Source of the DNA: Anaerolineaceae bacterium UBA4775
GTDB taxonomy: Bacteria; Chloroflexota; Anaerolineae; Anaerolineales; Anaerolineaceae
Assembly: GCA_002403205.1 (NCBI GenBank)
Contig: DHHJ01000011.1
Coordinates: 1 to 64,000 of the forward strand
Length of the DNA: 64,000 bases
Reading direction: 5' to 3'
Position numbers and translations under genes: made by a program. Position 1 is the first letter of the stretch. Each line of letters starts with the position of its first letter. The notes below the pieces were generated by a model. It ran no database searches and was not told where the DNA came from. It saw only the letters and a program-made list of their open reading frames with translations. Below are positions 9,143 through 18,663 of this stretch, one piece after another.

Positions 9143-10663
9143 TCAAAGATCGTAAACTTCCATGTATTTCTTGCGCAAGTAAGCCATGTACGGCTCAGGG
9201 GTGATCTTGCTGCCCGTCGCTTTGAGCATGATCTCCTGGGGTTCATACTTGGCACCGTATTGATGGACATGCTCGCGCATCCAGCCCAGGACGGTGTCGA
9301 ACTTGCCCTGGGCAATCTCATCGGGCACATTGGGATGGTCTGCCATCAGCTTATCCCATAATTGCACAGAGGCCAAATTGCCCAGCGCATAAGTGGGGAA
9401 GTAACCGATCATCCCCCCGCTCCAATGGATATCCTGCAAAACGCCCCGGGCATCATCCGGCGGGGTGACACCCAGATAATCCGCCATCCTGCTGTTCCAG
9501 ATCGCCGGCAGATCGCCAACTTCCATGGTGCCTTCCATCAAGCCAATCTCAATCTCCAGGCGCAGCATGATGTGCAGGTTATAAGTGGCCTCGTCGGCTT
9601 CCACACGGATGAATGAGGGCTCGACCTTATTGATACCCCGATAGAAATCCATCATGCTGACGTTTCCGAGGTACGCCGGGAAAAGCATCTGGAAGGAGGG
9701 ATAGAAGTGCGTCCAAAATTCCTTGCTGCGGCCGATGATATTCTCCCACAGCCGTGACTGCGACTCATGAATGGCCAGTGATGCTGAACCGCTGAGCGGG
9801 TGCCGTTTGTACTTCTCGGGCACACCCTGACCATACATGGCATGGCCGGCCTCATGCATCGTGCTGAACAAAGCCGAACCGGCATCCTCTTTGAGGTAGC
9901 GGGTGGTGATACGCACGTCGCCTAACCCGAACTCGGTCGTGAAGGGGTGCGGTGCGATATCCAGCCGGCCGCGATTCCAATCGTACCCAAAGCGGGTGAT
10001 CACATGCCGGCCAAAGAGCTCCTGATGAGCTTCGTTAAAGGGCTGTTTGATGAAGGCATCATCGGGTGGTTCCTTTTCCGCAATTTGCTGCAGGAGTTCA
10101 ACCTGCTGCGGGCGCAGTTTCTCGAAGATCTCCTTCACATCTGCGGTTTTCATCCCGGGTTCAAAATCATCAAGCAGTGGGTCGTAGATGTGGTCATAGG
10201 GTTTGAAGAGTTCAGCATATTGCTTACGCAAATCAACGATCTTTTCCAAATACGGCTGAAAAACGGAGAAATCCGAATGTGATTTGGCTTTGACCCAGGC
10301 TTCGTGAGCCATGGCGGTGGTTTTGATGGTTTCCATCAACAAAGCCAGGGGCACTTTAGCCTGTTTCTCATAGGCCTTCTTGGAGACTTTAACCGACCTG
10401 GCCTGGTCGGTCTCTGCGTTCAGGTCGCCGACTTCCGCTTCAAGGTCTGCGATCAACTGCCCGACCTCATCGGTGACGAACTTCTCGTGGATAATGCGGC
10501 CCAAGGCGGCCAACTGCATCCCGCGCTCTTCAGCGCCGCCGGGCGGCATCTTAACCTGCTGATCCCAACCCAACAAAGCCATGATGTGATTGAGATCATC
10601 CAGTTCAGCGGCAAGATCTAACAATTGTTGCATTTTGGGTGAAATTTGCGAATTTTCTGACAT
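9143..10663 (-). CDS. M32 (Taq-type) metallocarboxypeptidase
   Basis: A 506-residue cytoplasmic zinc carboxypeptidase of family M32, which removes C-terminal residues from peptides. The zinc site is HEAGH at 270-274 (in TMHEAGHAMYGQG), followed by the conserved HESQSRLWENIIGRS and, later, the GYFPTYALGN signature. Length is typical (about 500). AAGGA precedes ATG 10663. The next gene upstream on the same strand ends 60 bases away, so the two may be co-transcribed. Intact and unremarkable. Confidence 0.95.
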   Translation of the reverse strand: MSENSQISPKMQQLLDLAAELDDLNHIMALLGWDQQVKMPPGGAEERGMQLAALGRIIHEKFVTDEVGQLIADLEAEVGDLNAETDQARSVKVSKKAYEKQAKVPLALLMETIKTTAMAHEAWVKAKSHSDFSVFQPYLEKIVDLRKQYAELFKPYDHIYDPLLDDFEPGMKTADVKEIFEKLRPQQVELLQQIAEKEPPDDAFIKQPFNEAHQELFGRHVITRFGYDWNRGRLDIAPHPFTTEFGLGDVRITTRYLKEDAGSALFSTMHEAGHAMYGQGVPEKYKRHPLSGSASLAIHESQSRLWENIIGRSKEFWTHFYPSFQMLFPAYLGNVSMMDFYRGINKVEPSFIRVEADEATYNLHIMLRLEIEIGLMEGTMEVGDLPAIWNSRMADYLGVTPPDDARGVLQDIHWSGGMIGYFPTYALGNLASVQLWDKLMADHPNVPDEIAQGKFDTVLGWMREHVHQYGAKYEPQEIMLKATGSKITPEPYMAYLRKKYMEVYDL

Positions 10664-10722
10664 GGTTATCCTTCATATCTAAGTAATTTTGCGTCCATCC
10701 GAACGTAATTGGCTTTGGTTGC

Positions 10723-11661
10723 TTAAACAACCCTCCAGCGCAGGGGCTTACCATCCAAAACGGCGACCACTTCCGATACAATGTCGTACCCTGCGCGCAG
10801 TTGCGCTTCTTTGGTCTGGGCGCCGATGTGAGGTGTCGCCACGACCTTCGGGTGTTTGGGCAGCGGGCTGTCGCCTGGCGGCTCTGCTTCGAATACATCC
10901 AGGGCTGCGCCGGCCACTTTGCCGCTTTCCAGCCCTGCCAGCAGGGCACTTTCTTCGATCACCCCGCCGCGCGCAGCACAGATGATCAGCACGCCATCCT
11001 TCATCTTCTTGATGGCAGCTTCGTTGATCAAATAATGCGTTGATTCAATGTGCGGAATATGCATCGTGATGATATCCGAACGCTCAAGCAGCTCATCAAA
11101 GCTGACCGGCGTGGCGCCGGCGGCCTGGACCTGATCTGCGGGGCGAATCGGATCGAAAGCGATGACCTGCATCCCGAAGGCCAGTGCGCGCGCCTCAACA
11201 GCTTCGCCAATATTGCCAAAACCGATCACGCCCAGGGTCTTGTTGAAAAGTTCCGTGCCGACCAGCTCTTTTTTCAGCCATTTTTCAGCCTTCATCCCCG
11301 CATCCGCCCGCGGAATGTCCCGGATCAGGCTCAGCATCAGGCCCATAGTCAGCTCGGCTACCGATACTGTGGTGGCCACCGGCGCATTGACCACGGTGAC
11401 GCCATGCGCAGCAGCCGCTTTCAGGTCGATATTGTCCACACCGACGCCCATCCGGCCGACCACTTTCAGGTTTTCCCCTTTCGAAAGCACTTCATCAGTG
11501 ATCTTCGTCCGCCCGCGCACGATGACCGCATCCATTTCAGGGATCACATCCAAAAGCTCTTCTGCGGAGATGCCTTTTTTGTCGATCAATTCGACAGATG
11601 CAAGCAGGTCTGGATCGTCAATCGGGGCAAGACCATCGGTGAGTAGAATTTTCCAGTGCAT
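10723..11661 (-). CDS. D-2-hydroxyacid dehydrogenase (phosphoglycerate dehydrogenase-like, short form)
   Basis: A 312-residue NAD-dependent D-2-hydroxyacid dehydrogenase. The Rossmann motif is GVIGFGNIGEAV at about 145; catalytic Arg is in ICAARGGVIEE and catalytic His in TPHIGAQT. It resembles SerA (3-phosphoglycerate to 3-phosphohydroxypyruvate) most, including GRMGVGVDNID, but lacks the C-terminal ACT regulatory domain. ATG 11659-11661 (MHWKILLTDG) is chosen because GGGAG lies 9 bases ahead; an ATG six codons earlier has no site. No other serine genes are adjacent, so another hydroxyacid as substrate cannot be excluded. Confidence 0.85.
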   Translation of the reverse strand: MHWKILLTDGLAPIDDPDLLASVELIDKKGISAEELLDVIPEMDAVIVRGRTKITDEVLSKGENLKVVGRMGVGVDNIDLKAAAAHGVTVVNAPVATTVSVAELTMGLMLSLIRDIPRADAGMKAEKWLKKELVGTELFNKTLGVIGFGNIGEAVEARALAFGMQVIAFDPIRPADQVQAAGATPVSFDELLERSDIITMHIPHIESTHYLINEAAIKKMKDGVLIICAARGGVIEESALLAGLESGKVAGAALDVFEAEPPGDSPLPKHPKVVATPHIGAQTKEAQLRAGYDIVSEVVAVLDGKPLRWRVV

Positions 11662-11800
11662 AATACAGGCTCCCTTCATCTTTGTGAGGTTTTGTTAATA
11701 CCTGTATATTTTACCGCGATTCATTCCCCCTCCCCGGCCTTAAGCACGCTGTGTTTGCTTCCTGGCTGAAATTAAAAACAAAAATTTGAGATTTCTTGAA

Positions 11801-13678
11801 TTATTTTCTTGCCAAAACCCTGGCATCTCCACGGCGAACGGTAACCCCGCTCTGATCAAGGTGCTCCAGCACCGCCACGGCATATTTGCGGCTGGTGTCA
11901 AATTGATCGCGCAATTCTCCCAGGGTGATGCCCCCTTGCTGCTGAATGTGGCTGATCACCGCCTGGCGCATCTCATCGAAAACGTGCGGTTGCAGCAGCA
12001 CATCCTCACTGACCCGGATCAGCCTGCCCGTCGCGATCAATGCCGCCAGCAGGTCTTCACCGACCCCTTCGCTGCTCTGTTTGTAGGATGGTGGCGAATA
12101 AGGCTGTGCATCAAATTCACGCAGCAGGGCATCAATGCGTGCTTGTTGTTCAGCCGAGAATCTGATGGTGTGCTGACTCAAATGCAGATCAGCACCATCC
12201 TCTACCAAGGCGCCATCCTGAGCCAACCGATTGATGATGCTGTCGAAAGCCTTCGGGTCCAGCGCAATTTGCGACCTGAGTCGCTCACGCGGCATGCCCG
12301 GCTGCAAAGGGAATTGCTGGTGGAAATCCGATAATTTTGCGGTAATTTCATCCTGAACGCGGGCCAGGGTGCTTTGGAGCATCACCATGCGCCCGTTGTT
12401 GAACAAAACCAGGGACCCCTGGTCGATCAGGGCGTTTACAGCTTCTTGTGCCAGGTCGTCCTCCAGTCCGCTTGAGGTAACCACGGTTTCCAAAGCAGTG
12501 GGGCCCAACTTTTGTGCTGTTTGCAGCAGGATATCCTCTGGTGTGCCCATCAGGAGCTGTTCCAAAGCCCCCAACCGTTCACTGTTGAAGCGGCGATGAC
12601 GGCGTGCAGGATGCGGGTCGACAACCTGGCCGCCGCCGATGGTCTCTGCCGGAGAAGGCCGCCGAATGATGAACCGATCACCCCTGAGGGCGACCACCGG
12701 TCGCTGCAACATCAGTTGCAGAAAAGCCTCGTCGCCCGGCTGAACCTCCTGGGTGCCCAGCACACGCACCCTGGCCATCACCTCGGCTGCCCCCAGGAAC
12801 AATTTAACTTCAGCATTGTGCTTAAGCGAGCCGGCTGCATCGGGTAGGAGGGTGCAATACACATCAATCATCTTTGTTGCCCGGTAATCCCCTGGGTAAA
12901 CCAGCACATCTCCCCGGGCCACCTGGTCCACACTGATCCCGCTGACATTGACCGCCGTCCTGCTGCCGGGCAAGGCGCTTTGTTCAGCCTGTTTGTGAGT
13001 TTGCAGCCCGCGAATACGCCCCCGCACTGCCTGGGGCAGGATCTGGACTTCTTCCCCCACAGACAGGCGCCCATCCAGCAGTGTGCCTGTTACGATGGTG
13101 CCAAAACCGGGCAGGGTAAACACCCGATCGACAGGCAGGCGGGGCCGGCCCAGGTCAGGTCGATGGGGATGGCTCATGAGGATTTGCTGCAAGGTATCCA
13201 CCAGCAGGTCAATCCCCTCACCTGAACGGGCGCTGACCCGCACCAGCGGCGCGTCCTCGAGCACCGTGCCGCTGAGCGTGTCGCGCAGGTCTGCTTCCAC
13301 CAGGTCAAGCCAATCGGGCTCTTTAACCAGATCAATTTTCGTGAGGGCAACCACCCCGGCAGGGATCTGCAGTAAATCCAGGATGGCAAGGTGTTCACGG
13401 GTTTGTGGCATGACACCTTCATCTGCTGCCACAACGAACAGCACAGCATCAATACCGCCGACACCTGCCAGCATGTTCTCAATAAAATCTCGATGGCCAG
13501 GCACATCCACAATGCCCACTTCCCCCCCATCAGGTAGGGTGAACCAGGCAAACCCCAGTTCGATGCTCATCTCCCGTTCCTGTTCTTCTTTCAGGCGGTC
13601 GGGGTTTATCCCGGTGAGACGGCTGACAAGGGTGGATTTACCGTGGTCAACATGGCCGGCGGTGCCGATAACTTGCAC
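11801..13678 (-). CDS. selB: Selenocysteine-specific translation elongation factor SelB
   Basis: A 625-residue GTPase that carries selenocysteinyl-tRNA to UGA codons followed by a SECIS hairpin. The G domain opens at the N-terminus with GTAGHVDHGKST (P-loop 8-16), then DVPGHRDFIE and TKIDL. Beta-barrel domains follow (VDRVFTLPGFGTIVTGTL is the SelB hallmark), and the C-terminal third contains winged-helix repeats that bind SECIS RNA (ending GVTVRRGDARVLARK). The gene lies 20 bases after a coiled-coil gene. Neither selA, selD, selC nor an obvious selenoprotein gene is in the window. Confidence 0.95.
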   Translation of the reverse strand: MQVIGTAGHVDHGKSTLVSRLTGINPDRLKEEQEREMSIELGFAWFTLPDGGEVGIVDVPGHRDFIENMLAGVGGIDAVLFVVAADEGVMPQTREHLAILDLLQIPAGVVALTKIDLVKEPDWLDLVEADLRDTLSGTVLEDAPLVRVSARSGEGIDLLVDTLQQILMSHPHRPDLGRPRLPVDRVFTLPGFGTIVTGTLLDGRLSVGEEVQILPQAVRGRIRGLQTHKQAEQSALPGSRTAVNVSGISVDQVARGDVLVYPGDYRATKMIDVYCTLLPDAAGSLKHNAEVKLFLGAAEVMARVRVLGTQEVQPGDEAFLQLMLQRPVVALRGDRFIIRRPSPAETIGGGQVVDPHPARRHRRFNSERLGALEQLLMGTPEDILLQTAQKLGPTALETVVTSSGLEDDLAQEAVNALIDQGSLVLFNNGRMVMLQSTLARVQDEITAKLSDFHQQFPLQPGMPRERLRSQIALDPKAFDSIINRLAQDGALVEDGADLHLSQHTIRFSAEQQARIDALLREFDAQPYSPPSYKQSSEGVGEDLLAALIATGRLIRVSEDVLLQPHVFDEMRQAVISHIQQQGGITLGELRDQFDTSRKYAVAVLEHLDQSGVTVRRGDARVLARK

Positions 13679-13698
13679 GAGGTCCTCTCCCCTCAGGT

Positions 13699-14880
13699 CT
13701 ATTCTTTAAAGATCTTATTGTAGGCTTCGATTGATTCGCGGATGGTTGCCAGCTGGGCTTGCATGCGTTTCAGGTCATCCCTGCCCATCTCTGCGATGGT
13801 GTCCTGGACCCCCTTGATCAGATCTTCCAGATTTGCGATGCGATTCCCAAACCCTTCCAGGTCACGGGCCATCTCTCGGAATTGTTCATCCTGTGCCAGG
13901 ACATAATTTGACCAGCGCTTCTGGTCATCAGATTTGAATGTGGTCCACTCCTGGCGGAAGCGGTCTTCGTTCAGACGCTGCACCTCGGTAATTTCGTTCA
14001 CGCGGCGGTCAAAGCGCTGAGTGACCTCATCCAGTGACTTAAGGGCCTTCCTGACCTCGCTGTGAGTCTCCTCGAGACCTGAGATCTCGTCATCCAGACC
14101 TTTTGTGATGTCTTCCATGCGGTCAAACCGTTCAGACCAGGTCTTGAAGGCGCGCTCACGCTCAACCTGGGCCAGGTTGATCCTTTCGATGAAGGCCGTT
14201 TGTGTCACCTGTCGTTCCGACTCTGCGTCCAGCAATTCCCTGATCCGGATCTCCAACTTGCGCATGCTGTCACCCAGCAGGTCTTGCTTGCCGCGGGTTT
14301 CATCCTGACGTTTTCGGAAGGCAGCCATCTCACCCTGCACCCCGGTCAACTTCTTCGCTTCCTGGCGCTGACTTTCTTCCAGCATCCGCAGTGACCGTTT
14401 GTAGTCTTCATCAAAACGAGAGATGTCGATCACCTGGGCTTTGACTTCTTCGATCAGCCGGGCAAGGCGAATATCCTCTTCCTTACGCTCCTCAACCAGC
14501 TGGGGATAATTTTCATAGGCGGCGATCTTTTTACGTAGATCAGCCACATCAAAATTTACATCGTCAAGGCGCTGATTATTCTTCTCAATTTGAATGAATT
14601 TTTCCTGTGCAGCGCCCTTGACATCCTCAATCTGACGGCTCAGGTCGGTGCGCACACTGCTGATATCCAGCTCAAATTGCTCCACGCGCGTGACGAGCGT
14701 GTTTAAACGTGAGATTTCGCTTTCCATATCCGTGATGCGCATTCGCAAGGCGGAATTCTCTGTGCCCAGGTTATCTATTTTGCTCTGCAAAGCTGCGATG
14801 GCGGTTTTATCATTCCTGCGCTCGTTATCGAGCCACTCCACGCGCTTTTCTAATTGTGTCATACTTAATGTGTCATCCAT
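13699..14880 (-). CDS. Long coiled-coil protein of unknown function upstream of selB
   Basis: A 393-residue, almost entirely alpha-helical and charged protein. Heptad-like patterns run throughout (LEKRVEWLDNERRNDKTAIA at the start, many DEI/LEE/RVN repeats), with no signal peptide, membrane helix or catalytic motif. SMC-like or spacer-type coiled coil is the likely structure. ATG 14880 is used; a GTG three codons upstream is possible. The 20-base spacing to selB suggests co-transcription, but no link to selenocysteine decoding is known to me. It could be a cytoskeletal or scaffolding factor. Confidence 0.7.
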   Translation of the reverse strand: MDDTLSMTQLEKRVEWLDNERRNDKTAIAALQSKIDNLGTENSALRMRITDMESEISRLNTLVTRVEQFELDISSVRTDLSRQIEDVKGAAQEKFIQIEKNNQRLDDVNFDVADLRKKIAAYENYPQLVEERKEEDIRLARLIEEVKAQVIDISRFDEDYKRSLRMLEESQRQEAKKLTGVQGEMAAFRKRQDETRGKQDLLGDSMRKLEIRIRELLDAESERQVTQTAFIERINLAQVERERAFKTWSERFDRMEDITKGLDDEISGLEETHSEVRKALKSLDEVTQRFDRRVNEITEVQRLNEDRFRQEWTTFKSDDQKRWSNYVLAQDEQFREMARDLEGFGNRIANLEDLIKGVQDTIAEMGRDDLKRMQAQLATIRESIEAYNKIFKE

Positions 14881-15020
14881 GGTATTCACCTATCATTCTT
14901 GGGGTCAGTAAAAACCCATTTTTTGGGGTTAAAACCGCCGTGTTATGAATGCATTATACAAGAAAACCATTCATTTAGCCCAACACTGCCTGGGGCAGGT
15001 TGAACCTTACCTGTGAGATA

Positions 15021-16433
15021 TTACTGCAATTGAGGGAAAGCGGTCAAGATATTCGTGAGGCCAATGTCAATATGCTGCGGGATCAAACCCAGGGCCACCA
15101 AAACCAGCACGACGATGATCACAGGTAGAAATTCAGAGGCTTTCTCGGTGAGTGCCCAAAACCGGGGAGGTTCCCGATCGATCGGCATCACGAAATTCAA
15201 TAACAGGCGGATAGTAAAAATGAATAATCCCAGGTTGCCGATAAAACTCCACACGCCCAAGGCGGTCTGTGCGGTCATGATTTGGGTAAGCAAAGCAATT
15301 TTGACCGGAAATGAAGCCAACAGGGGCAAACCCGCCACGCTCAATTGCGCCAGCAGTAAACCTGCAGTCAACATAGGGAACTGGCGGGCACACCCCCGCA
15401 AATTGGTGATGTCCAGTGATCCACAATGGCTCTCTAACCGCGTGAGTGCATAGCCCCACAAATAATAGCCCATTGCCCGGGCAGGGAACAGCATCAGCAT
15501 CCAGACCAAACCGCCCTCAGCGATTGAACCCACAGCCAGGAGAGAAAAACCGGTTTCTACCAGGGCAGAAAAACCAAACCCACGTTTGAGATTATCCTGG
15601 ACCGTGGTCAAAATCCCGCCAAACAAGATCATCACCACACCGCTGATCCTGATGATGTTGAAGATCTCCCCGGAAGTTCTGAGGAAGGCATACCGGTTGA
15701 TGAAATTCAACCCGAATACCAGAATCGTCGTGGGCAGGATGAACAATAAATAACTGACCACCATCGGTTGGCTGTGCTGGCTGACCATCGGCACCCAGCT
15801 ATGGAAGGGAAAAACCGCCAGCCACAGCGCAAACCCAAGGCCCAGAACGAGCGCACTTTGCCCGATCAGTGGGCTTTCTGGCGGAAGGATCACCACACCG
15901 GTCAGCAGCCAACCTGCAATCAGGATCAAGGGCATGGCAATCGTCATCAACACTAGGTAACGCAGGATGCCCCGGTAGATCTCTTCGCCTGCTGACGTCA
16001 GCATGGGGATAGAAAACAGCACGGCGATCTGGATCAGCAATGCGGCATACAGAAACGGTTCGACGCCCATGGCTGCTGTTAAGGCCGCAGTGATAACCAG
16101 GCTGGTCGGACTGAAGACAGCCGGCACACCCGGCAAGTTGCCGCTCAAGGACCACAAACCTGTCATGCCGAAAATGAAGGCGATAAAAGGAAAGATTTCG
16201 TAGGCAAGGGTAATTTGACGGCCCAAGACTGCCAGGCTCTCATCAAATACCAGGGTCAGCGGACCCAGGCTAAGGGTAAGGTCTTCAGGGAAGAAAGCTG
16301 CCAGTAAGGCCAACCCAAAGGCCGTCAGGCTGGTGAGAACCAGACTCAAAATGCGTCGCTTTTGAAGGACCAGGCTGACACCAGCTATAACAATGGGACT
16401 GAGAACCCAGATCATCGGGGTGCTGAGGGTCAT
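15021..16433 (-). CDS. Proton-translocating antiporter-like subunit (NuoN/HyfF-like)
   Basis: A 470-residue integral membrane protein with about 14 hydrophobic helices, of the proton-conducting transporter family shared by complex I (NuoL/M/N), Mrp antiporters and hydrogenase-4 (HyfB/D/F). The central part (GFGFSALVETGFSLLAVG) corresponds to the broken-helix region of that family. ATG 16431-16433 overlaps the stop of the upstream gene as ATGA, so translation is coupled. It is the last gene of a three-gene membrane module. The exact paralogue (HyfF versus NuoN) is not certain. Confidence 0.75.
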   Translation of the reverse strand: MTLSTPMIWVLSPIVIAGVSLVLQKRRILSLVLTSLTAFGLALLAAFFPEDLTLSLGPLTLVFDESLAVLGRQITLAYEIFPFIAFIFGMTGLWSLSGNLPGVPAVFSPTSLVITAALTAAMGVEPFLYAALLIQIAVLFSIPMLTSAGEEIYRGILRYLVLMTIAMPLILIAGWLLTGVVILPPESPLIGQSALVLGLGFALWLAVFPFHSWVPMVSQHSQPMVVSYLLFILPTTILVFGLNFINRYAFLRTSGEIFNIIRISGVVMILFGGILTTVQDNLKRGFGFSALVETGFSLLAVGSIAEGGLVWMLMLFPARAMGYYLWGYALTRLESHCGSLDITNLRGCARQFPMLTAGLLLAQLSVAGLPLLASFPVKIALLTQIMTAQTALGVWSFIGNLGLFIFTIRLLLNFVMPIDREPPRFWALTEKASEFLPVIIVVLVLVALGLIPQHIDIGLTNILTAFPQLQ

Positions 16434-17032
16434 ACTGCATCCCCTTCCTTGGGCGGATTGTCGACTTCACCAGCCAAAGTAACCAGGTAAACCCCCACCA
16501 ATGCCAGGCCCAGGTTCACCAGCACGAACAACCCCGTCAAAAGGGTAGAAAGCTCCAATGCAGCGTGAATCACCTCAAAGCCAGACAGAAAGCTGAGCAA
16601 GCTGATCACCACCAGGTAAGGCTCCGAATTCATCCCAAGCTGCATCAGCGACATACCCATCAGCAGCAACCCCGCCTGAAGGATCATCAACTCTACCTGA
16701 GGGAACACGTTTGCCTGCAGCGAGGGCGCCACAATAAACACCACCAGGACGATCAGCAGGCCAGCCAACCCGCGGAAGAACAGGCTTGCGGCCGGCTCTG
16801 GCGTGGACTCAACCTTTTTCTGGCGCATACAGGTGGTGGCGATGGCTGCCGTGGCCATCCACCCTGCGATCAGTTTGACAACCGCCAGCCCGATTGGCCA
16901 CGAGAGCATGACCAACGCAAAAGCCGCCAGGTACTGTACACCCAGAGCGACCGAGTTGACGCGCCAATCCTTGAAGATCAAGATCACCATGGCGGCAATC
17001 ACGATCAAGACAAAAGCCAACACTGGGATCAT
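16430..17032 (-). CDS. Small membrane subunit, HyfE/NuoK-like
   Basis: A 200-residue membrane protein with about six or seven helices: VLAFVLIVIAAMVILIF at the start, LLIVLVVFIVAP in the middle and LVNLGLALVGVYLVTLAG at the end. Length and position between two antiporter-like subunits suggest the HyfE (hydrogenase-4 E) type, which has a NuoK-like core. It overlaps the next gene by 4 bases and follows the previous one with a TGAGATG junction, so all three are one transcript. Sequence evidence alone is modest; context carries the call. Confidence 0.6.
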   Translation of the reverse strand: MIPVLAFVLIVIAAMVILIFKDWRVNSVALGVQYLAAFALVMLSWPIGLAVVKLIAGWMATAAIATTCMRQKKVESTPEPAASLFFRGLAGLLIVLVVFIVAPSLQANVFPQVELMILQAGLLLMGMSLMQLGMNSEPYLVVISLLSFLSGFEVIHAALELSTLLTGLFVLVNLGLALVGVYLVTLAGEVDNPPKEGDAV

Positions 17033-17033
17033 C

Positions 17034-18647
17034 TCAACTACCCCCGCCCGCTAATATGGAAATCAGCAGCACCAGAATCAGGGCTGTCCACAGGATCCCG
17101 CCTTTGCCTTCCAATACTGAAGAGAAGGATTTCAATAGCATCCCAAGGAAAGAATAAATCTGCCAGCCAGCTCGGTACACCCACTCAAACCGAAATACCG
17201 GCTCAAGGCGCGGGAAAAGCCAATCCAGGGCGGTTCTCAGTCTGCTGCTGGCTGGGAGCTGAAAATATGGCGGGATCGCGCCAAACCGCCTTATGAGCAG
17301 GATCACCAGCAGGACCAGGCCATTGCTGACCAGCGACAGCCACCACACCCCCGCTGTGAATGCGCCTGGCCAGCCAATGAGACCCAAAGCGATAATGGCC
17401 TGAATGATCAGGATCAGCCCCAAAGGGAAAACCAGGCGCGCCCAGGATTCCAGCGCGCCAGGTACACCGCCGGGCTGAAAGGCCCGTTCGAGATAGCCCA
17501 TCACCATCAGCACGTGGGCAACCATGAACAAAAGGGTCCAAAGGGTAAAACCGTTACCAGCCAGCCCTTGCCACCCCGAGGCTGCGAGCGTATAGGGCAA
17601 ACCTAAAACCCCCGCTAGGCCAAAAAAGAGCAGGAAGTTCATCCGCTGGATGCGGGGAAAGTACAGGAAGAGCAGGCTGCCGGGCAAGATCAGGGCCATC
17701 CCCCAGGCGATACTGGCCTGGGGCGCGCCATTCAGCACCGAAGCGGTCGCCAAACTCGCCCAGGCGACAATCCAATACGGACGGCCGTCAACCTCATCCA
17801 CAGCTACCAGCCAGCGAGCACCGGCATACAAAGCTGAAAGCGACAGCAAGCCCATGAACAAGGGCATCCACCGTTCCAGTCCGGGGGTCACCAGGTCAGC
17901 CGGCAAACGGGCCAACAAACCCAAGCTGGCGGCCACGGGGGTCAGGCGGATGATATTTCCCGCGCCCCGCCGTAAGGTGGGTTCCTTCAGAAACGGCAGG
18001 TTGAGGGGAAAAACGCCCAGGCGTAAACCCGCCGCCAGCAGAAAGACAAATCCTGCCTCGGTGGGAATTTGAGTGACATCAAAATCACCTCTGGCAGCCC
18101 AGCCTTGCATTGTGCCCAAAAACAGGAACAAAATCGATGCGGTGCGCACACCATAAGAGACGATGATGCGCAAGCTGAATTGATGCGCATCCTTCAGCCC
18201 CAACAGGTAGAGCAGCTCAAGCAAATCCACCACCACCCAGATCAGCATCATTATCAGGGTGGTGCCAGATTGCACAGCCAGTAAACCCAATGCAGCGATC
18301 ACCAGGCTTGCCGACCAGGCGCGCGGCGTGCTGTCGTAACGTGTGCGTGCTGCGTCTGAAAGGATCACCGCCAGTGTGATGGTGATCAGCGCCAGCGCAT
18401 AAGGCCAGGAATCATAATCCAGCAGAAGAGAAAAATGACCTGAAAGGTTCAGTTCCGGGATGTTCCACGAAGCCAAACGGAGGGTTGTCGGCAGGCGCAG
18501 CCTTAAAATGAAGACCGCCAACCAGGCCAGGATGCTTGCCGCCGCCGCAATCAGCCAGCTGGTGCCATACTTCGGACGGGTCAGATCCAAAATATAAATG
18601 GCTGACGAAGCAACCAAAAGCAACCCAACGGGAAGGAGGATCAGCAT
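17034..18647 (-). CDS. Proton-translocating antiporter-like subunit (HyfB/NuoL-like)
   Basis: A 537-residue polytopic membrane protein with about 14-15 helices, first gene of the three-gene module. The segment SYGVRTASILFLFLG and AGLRLGVFPLNLPFL matches the proton-conducting transporter family. ATG 18647 (MLILLPVGLLL) is preferred to a start 31 codons earlier, which would overlap the dihydropyrimidinase gene and adds a cysteine/charged stretch atypical for the family. The dihydropyrimidinase stop is 16 bases upstream. Lacks any soluble redox domain. Confidence 0.7.
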   Translation of the reverse strand: MLILLPVGLLLVASSAIYILDLTRPKYGTSWLIAAAASILAWLAVFILRLRLPTTLRLASWNIPELNLSGHFSLLLDYDSWPYALALITITLAVILSDAARTRYDSTPRAWSASLVIAALGLLAVQSGTTLIMMLIWVVVDLLELLYLLGLKDAHQFSLRIIVSYGVRTASILFLFLGTMQGWAARGDFDVTQIPTEAGFVFLLAAGLRLGVFPLNLPFLKEPTLRRGAGNIIRLTPVAASLGLLARLPADLVTPGLERWMPLFMGLLSLSALYAGARWLVAVDEVDGRPYWIVAWASLATASVLNGAPQASIAWGMALILPGSLLFLYFPRIQRMNFLLFFGLAGVLGLPYTLAASGWQGLAGNGFTLWTLLFMVAHVLMVMGYLERAFQPGGVPGALESWARLVFPLGLILIIQAIIALGLIGWPGAFTAGVWWLSLVSNGLVLLVILLIRRFGAIPPYFQLPASSRLRTALDWLFPRLEPVFRFEWVYRAGWQIYSFLGMLLKSFSSVLEGKGGILWTALILVLLISILAGGGS

Positions 18648-18663
18648 ATGCGGGATGAAAGGG

